Notes: generated by a model from the sequence alone, not told the origin. A DNA stretch of 64,000 nt from Paenibacillus xylanilyticus (GCF_009664365.1 NZ_CP044310.1:4777001-4841000); one strand, 5' to 3'; positions 1 through 9,055 are shown, counted from the stretch's first letter. Numbers and translations are program-made.

Positions 1-1191
1 ACGAAGGTTACCAGTTATCTGAACCCATCCAAGTATGGAAACGCGGTAACCTTTTACGTAAGAGCAGAAACAAAACCACAAATATCCCGTGATATAGCAG
101 GATCTGTAATCCTCATGGATGGTGACACGGAATTAGCTACACTTGCCATGTGGCCGGACGGTGTTGCGAATGGTGTGGCCAAAGCCTATTTCACCACAAG
201 TGATCTAAGTGTCGGAGATCACCCGATCACGGCTAAATATTATGGCGATGCCAGACACGGAGTAGCTGACAGTACCTCTGAGGTAATGGTGCAAGTTGTA
301 CAAGGAAGCAGTGGTACACCGGCCAATCCACCATCAGTACCAGGTGGCGACACAACTCCATCCAGTCCAACGACAGGTTCGAGTTCAGGTTCAGGTTCGA
401 CCCCAACCGCTCCTGTTACTTCTAAACCGCAAGAACCCGCTGTACCAGGAACAACAACGGAGCAGCCAAGCACGCCGGAACAATCCGAGGATTATCAGGA
501 TCCCAACGATATTTTCAGAAGCCGGGTAGTGAACGCAGATAGCAACGTAATTGCCGGTGTTCAATCCAGAATCGCTGAGATCCTCAGCAAAGGGGATGAC
601 TTCGTAACCTTACAGTTTGGTGATGTTCAACAGCATTGGGCGATACCGTCTATCGAAAAATTGACCAAGCTGGGCGTAATCAAGGGTTACCCTACTGGCG
701 GGTTCGAGCCTGATGAACAGATTACCCGTGCAGAATTTGCAGCCATGATCAATCGTGCGTTTGTGGATATGGCATCACGTGAAGTTAACCTGAATGAAGA
801 GGATTTCGCAGCATACCGTGATATTAACAATCGCTGGTCTACCAATGACCTCAAGAGACTTGTAGCCGTTGGCGTATTGAACGGATATGAGGACGGTTCC
901 ATCCGTCCGGATAAAACCATTTCCCGTCAGGAAATGGCTCTGATCATCACACGTGTATTGAACTCGCTTATCCTTAATATTGATACATCCAATGTACAAT
1001 TTGCTGATTTGAATGGGGCATTCGGTGCAGATGCCATCCGAAAAGCAGCTGCTCTGGGAATCTTCGAAGGTAAAAATGAGCGTTCCTTTGACCCCAACGG
1101 CGGAGCAACGCGCGCAGAAGCAATTGAAACCATTTTGAAGACTTATCGTTTAAGTCCAGCCATCAAAGAGTCATTGGAAAGTTTGAAGTAA
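1..1191 (+). CDS. SLH-domain surface protein, C-terminal part (5' truncated by window)
   Basis: The reading frame is open from base 1, so the visible 396 residues are the C-terminus of a larger secreted protein. Residues 1 to about 100 look like the end of an Ig-like beta-sandwich repeat. A Ser/Thr/Pro/Gly-rich linker follows (about 100-180), then three S-layer homology domains at about 206-250, 270-315 and 335-380, each with the FxDxxxxW...A...LG(V/I)xxGY...F.P...(T/S)R.E pattern. SLH triplets anchor proteins to pyruvylated secondary wall polymer in Firmicutes, so the protein is probably wall-bound. What the missing N-terminus does cannot be told. It ends before a bidirectional terminator. 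Confidence 0.9.
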   Translation, partial: TKVTSYLNPSKYGNAVTFYVRAETKPQISRDIAGSVILMDGDTELATLAMWPDGVANGVAKAYFTTSDLSVGDHPITAKYYGDARHGVADSTSEVMVQVVQGSSGTPANPPSVPGGDTTPSSPTTGSSSGSGSTPTAPVTSKPQEPAVPGTTTEQPSTPEQSEDYQDPNDIFRSRVVNADSNVIAGVQSRIAEILSKGDDFVTLQFGDVQQHWAIPSIEKLTKLGVIKGYPTGGFEPDEQITRAEFAAMINRAFVDMASREVNLNEEDFAAYRDINNRWSTNDLKRLVAVGVLNGYEDGSIRPDKTISRQEMALIITRVLNSLILNIDTSNVQFADLNGAFGADAIRKAAALGIFEGKNERSFDPNGGATRAEAIETILKTYRLSPAIKESLESLK

Positions 1192-1244
1192 GGAATCCAG
1201 TTAAGATATCATTTCCAATATCTATTTTTAACTGCTTTATAACA

Positions 1245-1280
1245 AAAACCGCTAGCGAAAGATAACGTTAGCGGTTTTTT
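1245..1280. terminator. Bidirectional rho-independent terminator
   Basis: A 13-bp stem (AAAACCGCTAGCG with CGTTAGCGGTTTT) is flanked by A and T runs. It lies between two converging genes and its right arm runs into the stop codon of the minus-strand RCC1-like gene. Confidence 0.85.
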
Positions 1281-2187
1281 ATTTCGTTAAAATATTCCCC
1301 GGCATACGAATGCCGCGCCATCCACTTACATCACATTGTCCATATGTATGATCACCGACAGTAACCAACGTACCGTCTGATTGAAGCCCTACGGTATGGG
1401 CACAACCTGCCGCTACGGCAACAATATTGCGCCAGTCACTTACATTACACTGGCCATACGTATTCAAGCCTGCAGCGGAAACCGTACCGTCCGCTTTCAG
1501 ACCGATGGTATGATTACTCCCCACCGCTATCGCCACCATCCCGTGCCAGCTGCCTACATCGCATTGACCATGTTTATTACTACCCACGGCCGTTACTGTA
1601 CCATCTGATTGCAGACCAGCCGAATGGAGACAACCCGCAGCGATCATTACAACATTACGCCAGCCACTGACTTCACATTGGCGATATCGGTTATTCCCTA
1701 CAGCCAGCACTGTTCCGTCAGCTTTCAGGCCGAGGGTATGCCAGTCTCCTGCAGTTACTGCCACTATATCATTCCAACTACTTACCTGGCATTGACCTTC
1801 TTGATGCCGACCCACGGCGACCACCGTACCATCCGACTGCAGACCGATGGTGTGGCGCCAACCTGCCGCTATAGCTACAATATCGTGCCAGTTGGTTACC
1901 TCGCACTGGCCGTCCTTATTCCAACCCACAGCTGCCACGGTGCCATCCAATTTCAGTGCTATAGTGTGAACATTGCCTGTATTTGTAGCCATATGTACAT
2001 TACCTGCTGCGACTGTAATGATATCCCGCCAGCCGCTGACTTCACATTGACCCATTTTATTATCACCAACAGCCATCACCAGACCGTCAGATGTAAGCCC
2101 AACGGTATGACGGCGTCCCGCCGCTATCGGATCTTTGGGCGACTTTCTTACCTGCAACCTCGCTTTATTCAGGGAACCATGTTCCAT
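1279..2187 (-). CDS. RCC1-repeat (beta-propeller) protein
   Basis: A 302-residue protein made almost entirely of about seven tandem RCC1-type repeats of roughly 42 residues, with the recurring pattern W.(D/N)IVAVAAG..HT.GL..DGTV.AVG.N..GQC.V. RCC1 repeats fold as a beta-propeller; bacterial members are mostly of unknown function. No signal peptide is seen, so a cytoplasmic place is likely. The ATG at 2187 is chosen because AAGGGAGG sits about 9 bases upstream; a TTG 24 bases further up would put that site inside the gene. One repeat carries a short internal duplication (GNVH repeated after nine residues), which hints at recent repeat slippage. Confidence 0.8.
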   Translation of the reverse strand: MEHGSLNKARLQVRKSPKDPIAAGRRHTVGLTSDGLVMAVGDNKMGQCEVSGWRDIITVAAGNVHMATNTGNVHTIALKLDGTVAAVGWNKDGQCEVTNWHDIVAIAAGWRHTIGLQSDGTVVAVGRHQEGQCQVSSWNDIVAVTAGDWHTLGLKADGTVLAVGNNRYRQCEVSGWRNVVMIAAGCLHSAGLQSDGTVTAVGSNKHGQCDVGSWHGMVAIAVGSNHTIGLKADGTVSAAGLNTYGQCNVSDWRNIVAVAAGCAHTVGLQSDGTLVTVGDHTYGQCDVSGWRGIRMPGNILTK

Positions 2188-2252
2188 GCTGAAATACCTC
2201 CCTTGAAGCAAGTTTCTTGCGATAGTCCATTTCTTAACTTAACTTTCCTGAA

Positions 2253-2465
2253 CTACTCCTTTTTTTGCCTGAAGCACATTTTGCCCAGAAGAAGTCCTGT
2301 GCCCGAGGAACAAATCAGATATCCAAAGAACAAAAAAACCAAGAAAACAGCATGAAGATCTTCAGGAATCTGAAGCACACCTTCAAACCAAGCCAAACGA
2401 AAAGGATACAGCAGCGCTACCCAGATGATCAGCAAAACTAGAATAAAATTAATGATTTTCCTCAC
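2253..2465 (-). CDS. Small two-helix membrane protein
   Basis: A 70-residue protein with two hydrophobic stretches (about residues 5-20 and 38-62) and a basic C-terminus; it is not recognised as a named family. The GTG start is preceded by AAAGGA about 9 bases upstream. It lies 65 bp upstream of the RCC1-like gene on the same strand, so they may be co-transcribed. Function is unknown. Confidence 0.55.
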   Translation of the reverse strand: MRKIINFILVLLIIWVALLYPFRLAWFEGVLQIPEDLHAVFLVFLFFGYLICSSGTGLLLGKMCFRQKKE

Positions 2466-2564
2466 TATAATGATCCTTTCAGGGCCTGTATGGTGTCCGT
2501 TATGTTATACCAATAATACTTCAATCAGGATGGTTTGTCTTTTTCTAGTTAAAACTGCAAAAAA

Positions 2565-2595
2565 GCCTCTGCTCCACATTACGCGGAGCAGAGGC
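2565..2595 (-). terminator. Terminator of the MFS gene
   Basis: An 11-bp perfect stem (GCCTCTGCTCC with GGAGCAGAGGC) lies 27 bp beyond the MFS stop codon, followed on the minus strand by a T-run. Confidence 0.85.
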
Positions 2596-2622
2596 TTCCT
2601 CCTTCCATCTTACTGCCTAGAC

Positions 2623-3858
2623 TCAGCTGAGCGGTGCAGGCTCCACAACGTCCGGGATTTCCGGCATACGCTGTTTGCGTTCCATCCCCAGACTGATCAC
2701 AAGCCCAAGCAAGCCCAGAGCCGCAATGACTGCAGCGTACAATGGTACGGAAATAAGTCCCGTATGCGTAATCGCAAACCCGCCAATATAAGCTCCACCT
2801 GCATTCCCCAGGTTAAACGCGGAGTGGCTTGATGTGGTCGCAAGCAGCGGTGCTTCGCGTGTCATATTCATGATCCGAATCTGCAGACCCGGCATAATCC
2901 CGAACGCCGCAACACCCCAGCAGAAGATTGTAATGACCGCCAGATATGGATTCTCCAGCGTCAACGTGAGTGCAGCCAAAAGTACGGCCAGCACGCCGAA
3001 GTTGACCATCAGGGACGGCATCAGTTTCCAGTCGGCCAGCCGGCCGCCCAGCATGTTCCCGAGCGTCACACCAACGCCGAACAGCACCAGTATCCACGTC
3101 ACACTCTGCTCAGCAAAACCGCTGATATCCACTAACATGGGTGTAATATACGTAAATACCGCGAAGAGGCTTCCACAGCCCATGGCACCAATGAGCAATA
3201 TTAATAGTACCTGAGGACGAACAAGATTACGGAACTGCTGTCCGAGGTTCGCCGGCTCCCCTTGCGAAATTACCGGAATGAATCGAATGATGCCAATCAA
3301 TGAGATGATACCCAGGATCGTAATGGCTCCGAACGATGATCTCCATCCGAGCTGTTGGCCGATAAATGTACCGAAGGGTACCCCGATAATATTCGCAATC
3401 GTAAGTCCTGCAAGTACAACGGAGACAGCACCTGCTCTTCTCTCGGGTGCAACCAGGCGGGTTGCCATGAGTGAACCTACACCAAGAAACGTACCATGTG
3501 CAAATGCCGTCAAAATGCGTGCTGAAATCAGCAAGCCATACGTTGGTGCAATAACGGATAGTGCATTACCGATAATAAAAATGCACATCAGCAGGATCAG
3601 CAGTTTTTTCTGCGGTATCTTATGGGTAAACACGGTCAAAATGGGTGCGCCAACCGCGACACCCAGGGCATAGCCCGTAATCAACTGCCCTGCTTGAGGA
3701 ATGCTCACATGCAGATCAGCAGCCACATTCGGCAGCAATCCCATAATGATAAACTCCGTCATCCCAATAGCGAATGCTCCTACCGTCAGGCATAGAAGGG
3801 ATAACGGAAATGCCCCTCCTTTTCCCGATTTTGAAGCACGTCGTTCTGTCTTGTTCAT
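2623..3858 (-). CDS. MFS transporter, DHA1/AraJ-YdhP type
   Basis: A 411-residue integral membrane protein with about 12 hydrophobic segments. The early segment with GMTEF.IMGLLP and the stretch with ARILTAFAHGTFLGVG match the sugar-efflux/drug-efflux branch (AraJ, YdhP, YdhL) of the major facilitator superfamily. Such proteins export arabinose-like sugars, nucleosides or drugs by proton antiport; the substrate here cannot be inferred. The ATG at 3858 is preferred because an AGGAG lies upstream, though with long spacing; an ATG at 3882 adds eight basic residues and is also possible. It stands alone, with its own terminator. Confidence 0.85.
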   Translation of the reverse strand: MNKTERRASKSGKGGAFPLSLLCLTVGAFAIGMTEFIIMGLLPNVAADLHVSIPQAGQLITGYALGVAVGAPILTVFTHKIPQKKLLILLMCIFIIGNALSVIAPTYGLLISARILTAFAHGTFLGVGSLMATRLVAPERRAGAVSVVLAGLTIANIIGVPFGTFIGQQLGWRSSFGAITILGIISLIGIIRFIPVISQGEPANLGQQFRNLVRPQVLLILLIGAMGCGSLFAVFTYITPMLVDISGFAEQSVTWILVLFGVGVTLGNMLGGRLADWKLMPSLMVNFGVLAVLLAALTLTLENPYLAVITIFCWGVAAFGIMPGLQIRIMNMTREAPLLATTSSHSAFNLGNAGGAYIGGFAITHTGLISVPLYAAVIAALGLLGLVISLGMERKQRMPEIPDVVEPAPLS

Positions 3859-3925
3859 ATGATGTTCTCTTCTCCTGTCCATCTTCTGTCTCTTTTTTTG
3901 GTTATTCCCTGTTACGATTTCAGGA

Positions 3926-4849
3926 TCACATTTGGGCTGCTTTTAGCCACATCGCCTCGTTCAAGGACTCGAACGTTTCCAGCATCGCAAGCTTGTTCTG
4001 CCACTGTGCCGGGATGCCGCTCCGACCATAATAAGCACCAGCAATCTGACCGTACACCGCACCGGTTGTATCTGCATCATCACCGAGATTAACGGCTAGC
4101 AGTGCACCTTCTTCAAATGTGGAAGATTTATGGAAAGCCCATAATGCGGCTTCCAACGAACGGACGACATATCCGCTTCCCTGAATTTCAGGCGGTTCCT
4201 TATCGCGGTAAGATCCACGCACGACCTCTTCAATGGCTGGGGTAAAAGAAGACTCACTCCTCCGCTGACGGCATGTCTCAGGCAGCAGCATGGTGTGTTT
4301 GTCTGCTCCGCGCAGCCCTGCAACCAGAATAGCCGCAAGCACCTCGCAAGCTTCCACGCTTTCCGCTGCTGCGTGTGTCGTGCGGGAGCTCAGCTTCGCA
4401 TAATGTACAGCATCCTGCGGATGGCCCGCATACACCATAGCGACTGGTGCAAGCCGCATAATTGATCCGTTACCAGCCGTCATCGGATCGGTAGATCCGC
4501 TGTAAGGCTCTCCGGTCTTCCTGAACCTTTCCAGCGCATTTCGTGTAGCCCCGCCGATATCAAAGCATGTTCCGGTACTGCTCATGTAGCCTACTTCATA
4601 CCAATTCGTGTATCTGCGCATCTGATCCGCCGGATCAAAATGTTCTTTTCTCACCAGACTTTCGGCCAGACATAGCGCCATTGACGTGTCATCCGTCCAC
4701 TGTCCGGGAGCCAGGCCAAACACACCGCCCCCCACAATATCGGTTACAGGCTCAAATGTGCCTGGGCTGCTAAACTCCACTGTCGTTCCCAGTGCATCTC
4801 CTGCCGCTAGTCCAAGTAAGCATCCATTGAACCGATCCTTATCCAGCAT
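3926..4849 (-). CDS. ADP-ribosylglycohydrolase family protein (DraG-like)
   Basis: A 307-residue protein with the family signatures: GLAAGDALGT near the N-terminus, WTDDTSMALC (metal-binding Asp pair), GTCFDIGGATRNAL, GNGSIMR, and NLGDDADTTGAVYGQ near the C-terminus, which provides the second set of di-magnesium ligands. These enzymes remove ADP-ribose from proteins or hydrolyse related ADP-ribose compounds in the cytoplasm. All metal ligands appear intact, so it is probably active. The ATG at 4849 is chosen because GGAGGG lies about 8 bases upstream. No ADP-ribosyltransferase is seen nearby, so the target is unknown. Confidence 0.88.
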   Translation of the reverse strand: MLDKDRFNGCLLGLAAGDALGTTVEFSSPGTFEPVTDIVGGGVFGLAPGQWTDDTSMALCLAESLVRKEHFDPADQMRRYTNWYEVGYMSSTGTCFDIGGATRNALERFRKTGEPYSGSTDPMTAGNGSIMRLAPVAMVYAGHPQDAVHYAKLSSRTTHAAAESVEACEVLAAILVAGLRGADKHTMLLPETCRQRRSESSFTPAIEEVVRGSYRDKEPPEIQGSGYVVRSLEAALWAFHKSSTFEEGALLAVNLGDDADTTGAVYGQIAGAYYGRSGIPAQWQNKLAMLETFESLNEAMWLKAAQM

Positions 4850-5373
4850 CGCCGGTCCCTCCTCTGCGTTCTTATTTCCAACATATCTCTTCCATTCTCC
4901 CACAGGGGCTGTTCTGTCGTAAAGAATTTTAAAAAGATGCAGCATGGCTTCTTCGAATCGTACAAATGTCAACGGGCTCCCTTCTATTATAAATGTGTCG
5001 AAAAAGGGGGAACGGTTGTTATCACTCCTTATCTCAAAAAAAGTTTTATTTTTTTACAACGGAGAAAACCGTTTTTTCAGTACACCGCTTACATGCATAG
5101 GTCATAACGCTTTGCCTCGTTCGCCATTTTCTGAAAACACGTCATTTATGTGCAAATTTTCAATGTAAACAATCATGACGTGCTTGACCCCTCACTTTGT
5201 CCCATGTTACGGTTTTATTAGCTTCAACGCATCATTTTTTCCATATTTATATTTTTCAACATGCATTCGCGTCAGATAATCTGCCGCAAAAGCAAATGTA
5301 AAAAAGAAGAAGTTTGCGATTTTTTCATTTGGTTTTATCCCAAAACAAATTCTGAAACAGGAGGAACAAATTT
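4850..5373. other. Gene-free divergent intergenic region (524 bp)
   Basis: An AT-rich region between the divergent ADP-ribosylglycohydrolase and HAD/mtlD operons. A TTGACA on the minus strand (4972-4967) could be a -35 element, but no convincing -10 follows at the right distance. A small hairpin (AACGG with CCGTT then TTTT) lies near 5056-5078. No coding pattern or other recognisable element was found. Confidence 0.5.
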
Positions 5374-6042
5374 ATGATTAAGGCACTGGTTTTTGATTTC
5401 GATGGAACGATTATTGATACGGAGACAGCATGGTATATCGCTTTTCGTGATGCCTACAAGGAACACGGCGTGAACTTGACCCTGGAGATGTATTCGCAAT
5501 GCATCGGTACCAGTCTGAAAACATTCAATCCCTATGAGTACCTCATCACAGATTTGAATCTTCCGATCGATCGGGAAGCGTTCAGGGAATCGGTTCAGCT
5601 TCAGCATGCAGCATTAATGAACAAGGAGCAGGTAAGACCAGGCATCCAGAATTACCTCGAAGCAGCACGCGAGGCTGGATTAAAACTGGCCGTTGCCTCA
5701 AGCTCCAAACGGGAGTGGGTCGAACAGCACCTGGAACAACTGAAACTGAAGGATTACTTCGAAGTGATTCGAACAGCCGACGATGTGGCCCATGTGAAGC
5801 CTGACCCGGAACTGTATAACCAAGCTCTGGAAGCGCTTGGAGTAACTCCAGACGAAGCCGTAGCGATTGAGGATTCACCTAACGGCGCGCGTGCAGCTGC
5901 TGCAGCTGGTATTCACTGTGTCGTAATCTCGAACACCATAACAGGAACGCTGGATTTCGATATGCCTCACCAACGGCTGTCATGCCTGACCGACCTCGAA
6001 TTTAACGATTTGATTTCGAAGCCCCTCGTCACCACCGTCTAG
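5374..6042 (+). CDS. HAD-superfamily phosphatase, beta-phosphoglucomutase-like
   Basis: A 222-residue cytoplasmic enzyme with all four HAD motifs: DFDGT at the N-terminus (nucleophile Asp8 and acid/base Asp10), the ASSSK motif II Ser, KPDPELY motif III Lys, and IEDSPNGARAA motif IV acidic residues. A helical C1 cap lies between motifs I and II, as in PgmB, YhcW and sugar-phosphate phosphatases. A good AGGAGG site precedes the ATG. It is 48 bp ahead of mtlD on the same strand with no terminator between, so a role as mannitol-1-phosphatase or another hexitol-phosphate phosphatase is a reasonable inference, not shown by sequence alone. Confidence 0.88.
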   Translation: MIKALVFDFDGTIIDTETAWYIAFRDAYKEHGVNLTLEMYSQCIGTSLKTFNPYEYLITDLNLPIDREAFRESVQLQHAALMNKEQVRPGIQNYLEAAREAGLKLAVASSSKREWVEQHLEQLKLKDYFEVIRTADDVAHVKPDPELYNQALEALGVTPDEAVAIEDSPNGARAAAAAGIHCVVISNTITGTLDFDMPHQRLSCLTDLEFNDLISKPLVTTV

Positions 6043-6090
6043 GTCTGTACGAATTTCGCATTTCAAATTTTAAAAAGGGGGAGTTCACAC

Positions 6091-7263
6091 ATGAAAGCTG
6101 TACATTTTGGAGCGGGCAATATAGGCCGCGGTTTTATCGGTCATATGTTGTCCGCTTCCGATTATGAAGTCTGCTTTGTCGCACGTAACCCGAAGAAGAT
6201 CTCCATGCTGCAAAAAAGAAAAGAGTATCCCATTACCCTCGCTAATGCGGATCAGCACACAACCATGGTCAGCAACGTCACGGCCATTCATGTCGGCGAA
6301 CAGGATCGCCTGGCTGAGCGGATTGCATCGGCTGATCTCATTACGACAGCGGTCGGAGTATCTGCACTTGAGGATATTGCCGAACCTATCGCCAAAGGCA
6401 TATATCTCCGCATGAAAAACAATAATCAGGCTCCTCTCCATATCATCGCTTGCGAGAATGCCATCGGAGGCAGCACCCGCCTGAAGAAACGGATATATCC
6501 GTTTCTGGATGAACAGACCCGTACCAAAGCCGACCGCTATATCTCGTTCCCCAATGCAGCAGTAGACCGGATAGTTCCGGCGCAAGACCATAAGGATCCG
6601 CTGCAGGTCACCGTAGAACCTTTTTACGAATGGGTCGTTCACCGTCCAGCGCTGCTGGATGGATTCAAGGAAATTGAAGGCGTACACTACGTCGACTCCC
6701 TTGAGCCTTACATTGAACGCAAGATGTTTACCGTGAATACAGGCCATTGTGTGGCTGCATACTTCGGATATCTCGAAGGATTCAAGACGATCAGGCAAGT
6801 CATGAGTAACGCAACCCTGCGCGCCAAGGTTAAACAGGTCATGGAGGAAACGGGAGCCATGCTTGTGAGAAAACACGGGTTTAATCCGCATAAACACAGT
6901 CAATATATCCATACCATTCTCGAACGCTTTGCCAACCCCAACCTGACAGATCAGGTTACCCGGGTCGGACGTTCACCCCTTCGCAAGCTATCGCCTTATG
7001 ACCGGCTTGTTCGCCCCGCGATGCAGGCCAGCGAATTCGGAATTGAAATTCCCCATCTTACTTCCGCTATGGCAGCCGCAATGCTCTTCGATCACGAGCA
7101 GGACGAGGAAGCCATGAAGCTCCAGCACATGATTCGTGAAGAGGGCGTCTCCGCCTTCATTCGTGAACGCATGGGAATTCCCGACGAACACCTCATTCAC
7201 CAGCATGTTGTCGCCCGATACGAGGAACTCAAAGGGCACAAGGGATCAACCATTTTAACCTGA
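6091..7263 (+). CDS. mtlD: Mannitol-1-phosphate 5-dehydrogenase
   Basis: A 390-residue protein of the family's usual length. The N-terminus has the NAD-binding HFGAGNIGRGFIG pattern of MtlD, and the C-terminal half holds the polyol-dehydrogenase helical domain with the conserved NTGH segment. The enzyme interconverts mannitol-1-phosphate and fructose-6-phosphate with NAD(H) in the cytoplasm. The ATG is preceded by AAGGGGGAG. In most Firmicutes mtlD belongs to a mannitol PTS operon; here no EII gene is seen and the partner is a HAD phosphatase, so the pair may make mannitol from fructose-6-phosphate rather than consume it. Confidence 0.93.
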   Translation: MKAVHFGAGNIGRGFIGHMLSASDYEVCFVARNPKKISMLQKRKEYPITLANADQHTTMVSNVTAIHVGEQDRLAERIASADLITTAVGVSALEDIAEPIAKGIYLRMKNNNQAPLHIIACENAIGGSTRLKKRIYPFLDEQTRTKADRYISFPNAAVDRIVPAQDHKDPLQVTVEPFYEWVVHRPALLDGFKEIEGVHYVDSLEPYIERKMFTVNTGHCVAAYFGYLEGFKTIRQVMSNATLRAKVKQVMEETGAMLVRKHGFNPHKHSQYIHTILERFANPNLTDQVTRVGRSPLRKLSPYDRLVRPAMQASEFGIEIPHLTSAMAAAMLFDHEQDEEAMKLQHMIREEGVSAFIRERMGIPDEHLIHQHVVARYEELKGHKGSTILT

Positions 7264-7310
7264 CACCTCAGGTAAGACGGTAGGTTATGCACAACTGAAT
7301 AGAGACGGCA

Positions 7311-7360
7311 AAAAAGCCGGGAGGAACCCATGCCCAAGCATCGCTCCTTCCGGCTCTTTT
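7311..7360. terminator. Bidirectional terminator after mtlD
   Basis: AGCCGGGAGGA pairs with TCCTTCCGGCT with one mismatch, flanked by an A-run and a T-run. It serves the converging mtlD and lipoprotein genes. Confidence 0.8.
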
Positions 7361-7364
7361 CATG

Positions 7365-8270
7365 TTATTTTGTCATGTTTGCTTCATTCATAATGGAATT
7401 CAGGGATACATACGCCATCGGCAGGAATCCCTCGGATGGTTCACCCACAGGTGCATCAATGTGGAAAATGAAACCATTTCCGTCCAGTTCTTTTACAATG
7501 AAATACTGGGTCTTTTTATCGTTTTGAGCCATCATATACAGTCTTGCATCCTTCATCGGGCCTTTACTCAGCTCTTCCTTGCTCAGTTCCTTAACCTCTC
7601 CCGTTTCGCTCAGCTCTTCCTTGGCATCCATCTTCAGCGCATCCAGATTGAAGTCTGAAGGAAGCTTTTCGATCTCCACTTTGTAGTCAGGATCAATCTT
7701 CATGGTCAATTCGTCGTCCTCTGCATCAAAGGCCATCGGTTCAAACACATACAGCGAGTACCCCTCACCTTGAGCAAGTTCAGCTGCACGTTTCTCCGTC
7801 ATGCCTTCCACCGTTACTTCCAGCTCTGTTGTTTTGGGACGATCCGATGTCACGTTATCGCCTGCATTGGAACCGTTCGGTTCATCCGCTTCGATCTTCG
7901 CGATTTCCTTGAGCACCAGCTGCTTCGTTGTATTGTCACCGGTCTCAATCGTTCTCTCTACATATTTGAATTGTACTGAATCTTCATCATCAATATCATC
8001 GAAGGATTTCTGCACATTCTCTTCAACCTGGAAAGCCATCGGGACCTCCTTGACACGGATCTCTACCGTGTGAGGATCTGCCCATCCCGTCAAAATGCCC
8101 TCTGCTTCGATCACCGCACTGTCATTTGGCTGCTGCTCCGGTGCTGGCGTCTGTTCCCCTGTATTATTGGTTGGTGGCTGTGCTGCAGGACTGCTGTTAC
8201 CACAGGCCACAAGTGAGAATCCCATGAGTAAAACGAGTAGTGATGCACTAACATTCATTTTATTTCGCAT
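7365..8270 (-). CDS. Lipoprotein of unknown function
   Basis: A 301-residue protein with a typical lipoprotein signal (basic start, hydrophobic core, lipobox LVAC with Cys23), then a Pro/Gln/Asn/Thr-rich linker and an acidic, mixed alpha/beta region. The family is not recognised. The ATG at 8270 has GGAGGTG about 6 bases upstream. It is the last gene of an apparent three-gene minus-strand group (deacetylase, YkyA-like lipoprotein, this gene), which suggests an envelope role; its own strong ribosome site and the 131-bp gap leave separate expression possible. Confidence 0.75.
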   Translation of the reverse strand: MRNKMNVSASLLVLLMGFSLVACGNSSPAAQPPTNNTGEQTPAPEQQPNDSAVIEAEGILTGWADPHTVEIRVKEVPMAFQVEENVQKSFDDIDDEDSVQFKYVERTIETGDNTTKQLVLKEIAKIEADEPNGSNAGDNVTSDRPKTTELEVTVEGMTEKRAAELAQGEGYSLYVFEPMAFDAEDDELTMKIDPDYKVEIEKLPSDFNLDALKMDAKEELSETGEVKELSKEELSKGPMKDARLYMMAQNDKKTQYFIVKELDGNGFIFHIDAPVGEPSEGFLPMAYVSLNSIMNEANMTK

Positions 8271-8401
8271 ATGAACACCTCCGTTAGCTTATACGCAATG
8301 ATGCTTGTCCATGTTGCTTCAGGCTGCTTACTAGTACTTACACGGCTGAATGCCAGCTCAATCAGATAGATAACTAGAATAGGTGGAGATCGGGCACATC
8401 T

Positions 8402-9055
8402 CTAGCTCGCTTGTTCCATCTGAACAAGCTTGGCGTTGGCCCCGTTAAACGCTTTTGTCTGCTTGTTGAATTGCTTTCTGATCTCGGCAAGCTGTGCATA
8501 TTGGATGTTGCGTTCCCGGATAGCGCGCTTAATTTTCACCAGATTCGGATCCACACTGCCTCTCATTAAGGAATAGAGCCGTTCATCGGCATCCAGACTT
8601 TGCTGATACGAGGTTACAAATTCCTCAAATGTCTGGGCTCTTGCTTCATACTCGTCCAGAACGGTTTGTGCCTGAACCAGCGTCTCTTCTTTTTCAAAAG
8701 ACAATCGTCCCAGGGAATCCCGTACAGCAGGTGTCTGTTCCTGTGTCTGCTTCATCAAGGTCTCCGCCTGCTCCAGCAGTTTTCTCCGCTCGGCGATATG
8801 TTCTACTGCCTGATCCAGCAGTGATTCCAGGTCACTGTTTTTGTTTTTCCCCTTATTCAAAATCGACGTGTACAGTTCCATTTCCTCCCGTTCATGACGG
8901 GCAAGCTCCTTCAGATTCTGAGCCATCTCCTGATCATTCCGGATCAATTCGTTTACCTGATTCGCAGCCGGCTCCTGCGGCTCGCCACAGGCACTGGTGA
9001 GCACCGCCAGCGTCAGGCCTACGGCAGCCAGTGCTGATTTTTTCCACGTACGCAC
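8402..9055 (-). CDS. YkyA-like coiled-coil cell-wall lipoprotein
   Basis: A 217-residue lipoprotein: hydrophobic signal ending in the lipobox LTSAC, followed by an almost wholly helical, Glu/Gln/Lys-rich region (about residues 30-210) with coiled-coil character. This layout matches the YkyA family of putative cell-wall-binding lipoproteins of Bacillus and relatives, whose function is not established. The GTG at 9055 is chosen because GAGGAG sits 8 bases upstream and it gives a clean signal peptide; upstream ATGs would put a Cys/Arg-rich nonsense extension ahead of it. It lies 40 bp after the deacetylase, so co-transcription is likely. Confidence 0.8.
   Translation of the reverse strand: MRTWKKSALAAVGLTLAVLTSACGEPQEPAANQVNELIRNDQEMAQNLKELARHEREEMELYTSILNKGKNKNSDLESLLDQAVEHIAERRKLLEQAETLMKQTQEQTPAVRDSLGRLSFEKEETLVQAQTVLDEYEARAQTFEEFVTSYQQSLDADERLYSLMRGSVDPNLVKIKRAIRERNIQYAQLAEIRKQFNKQTKAFNGANAKLVQMEQAS

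Noticed and set aside
1381..2355. Long plus-strand reading frames opposite the RCC1-like gene
   Set aside because: They are antisense shadows of a repetitive gene, lack ribosome sites and have no family-like composition.
4850..4972. 41-residue N-terminal extension of the ADP-ribosylglycohydrolase
   Set aside because: The extension would start inside a TTGACA box, is not family-like, and would ignore the strong GGAGGG site before the ATG at 4849.
5056..5078. Possible terminator hairpin in the 4.85-5.37 kb gap
   Set aside because: The stem is only five base pairs and no gene ends near it on the plus strand.
6085..6912. 275-codon minus-strand frame across mtlD
   Set aside because: It is antisense to a well-supported enzyme gene and reads as Cys/His/Arg-rich sequence with no ribosome site.
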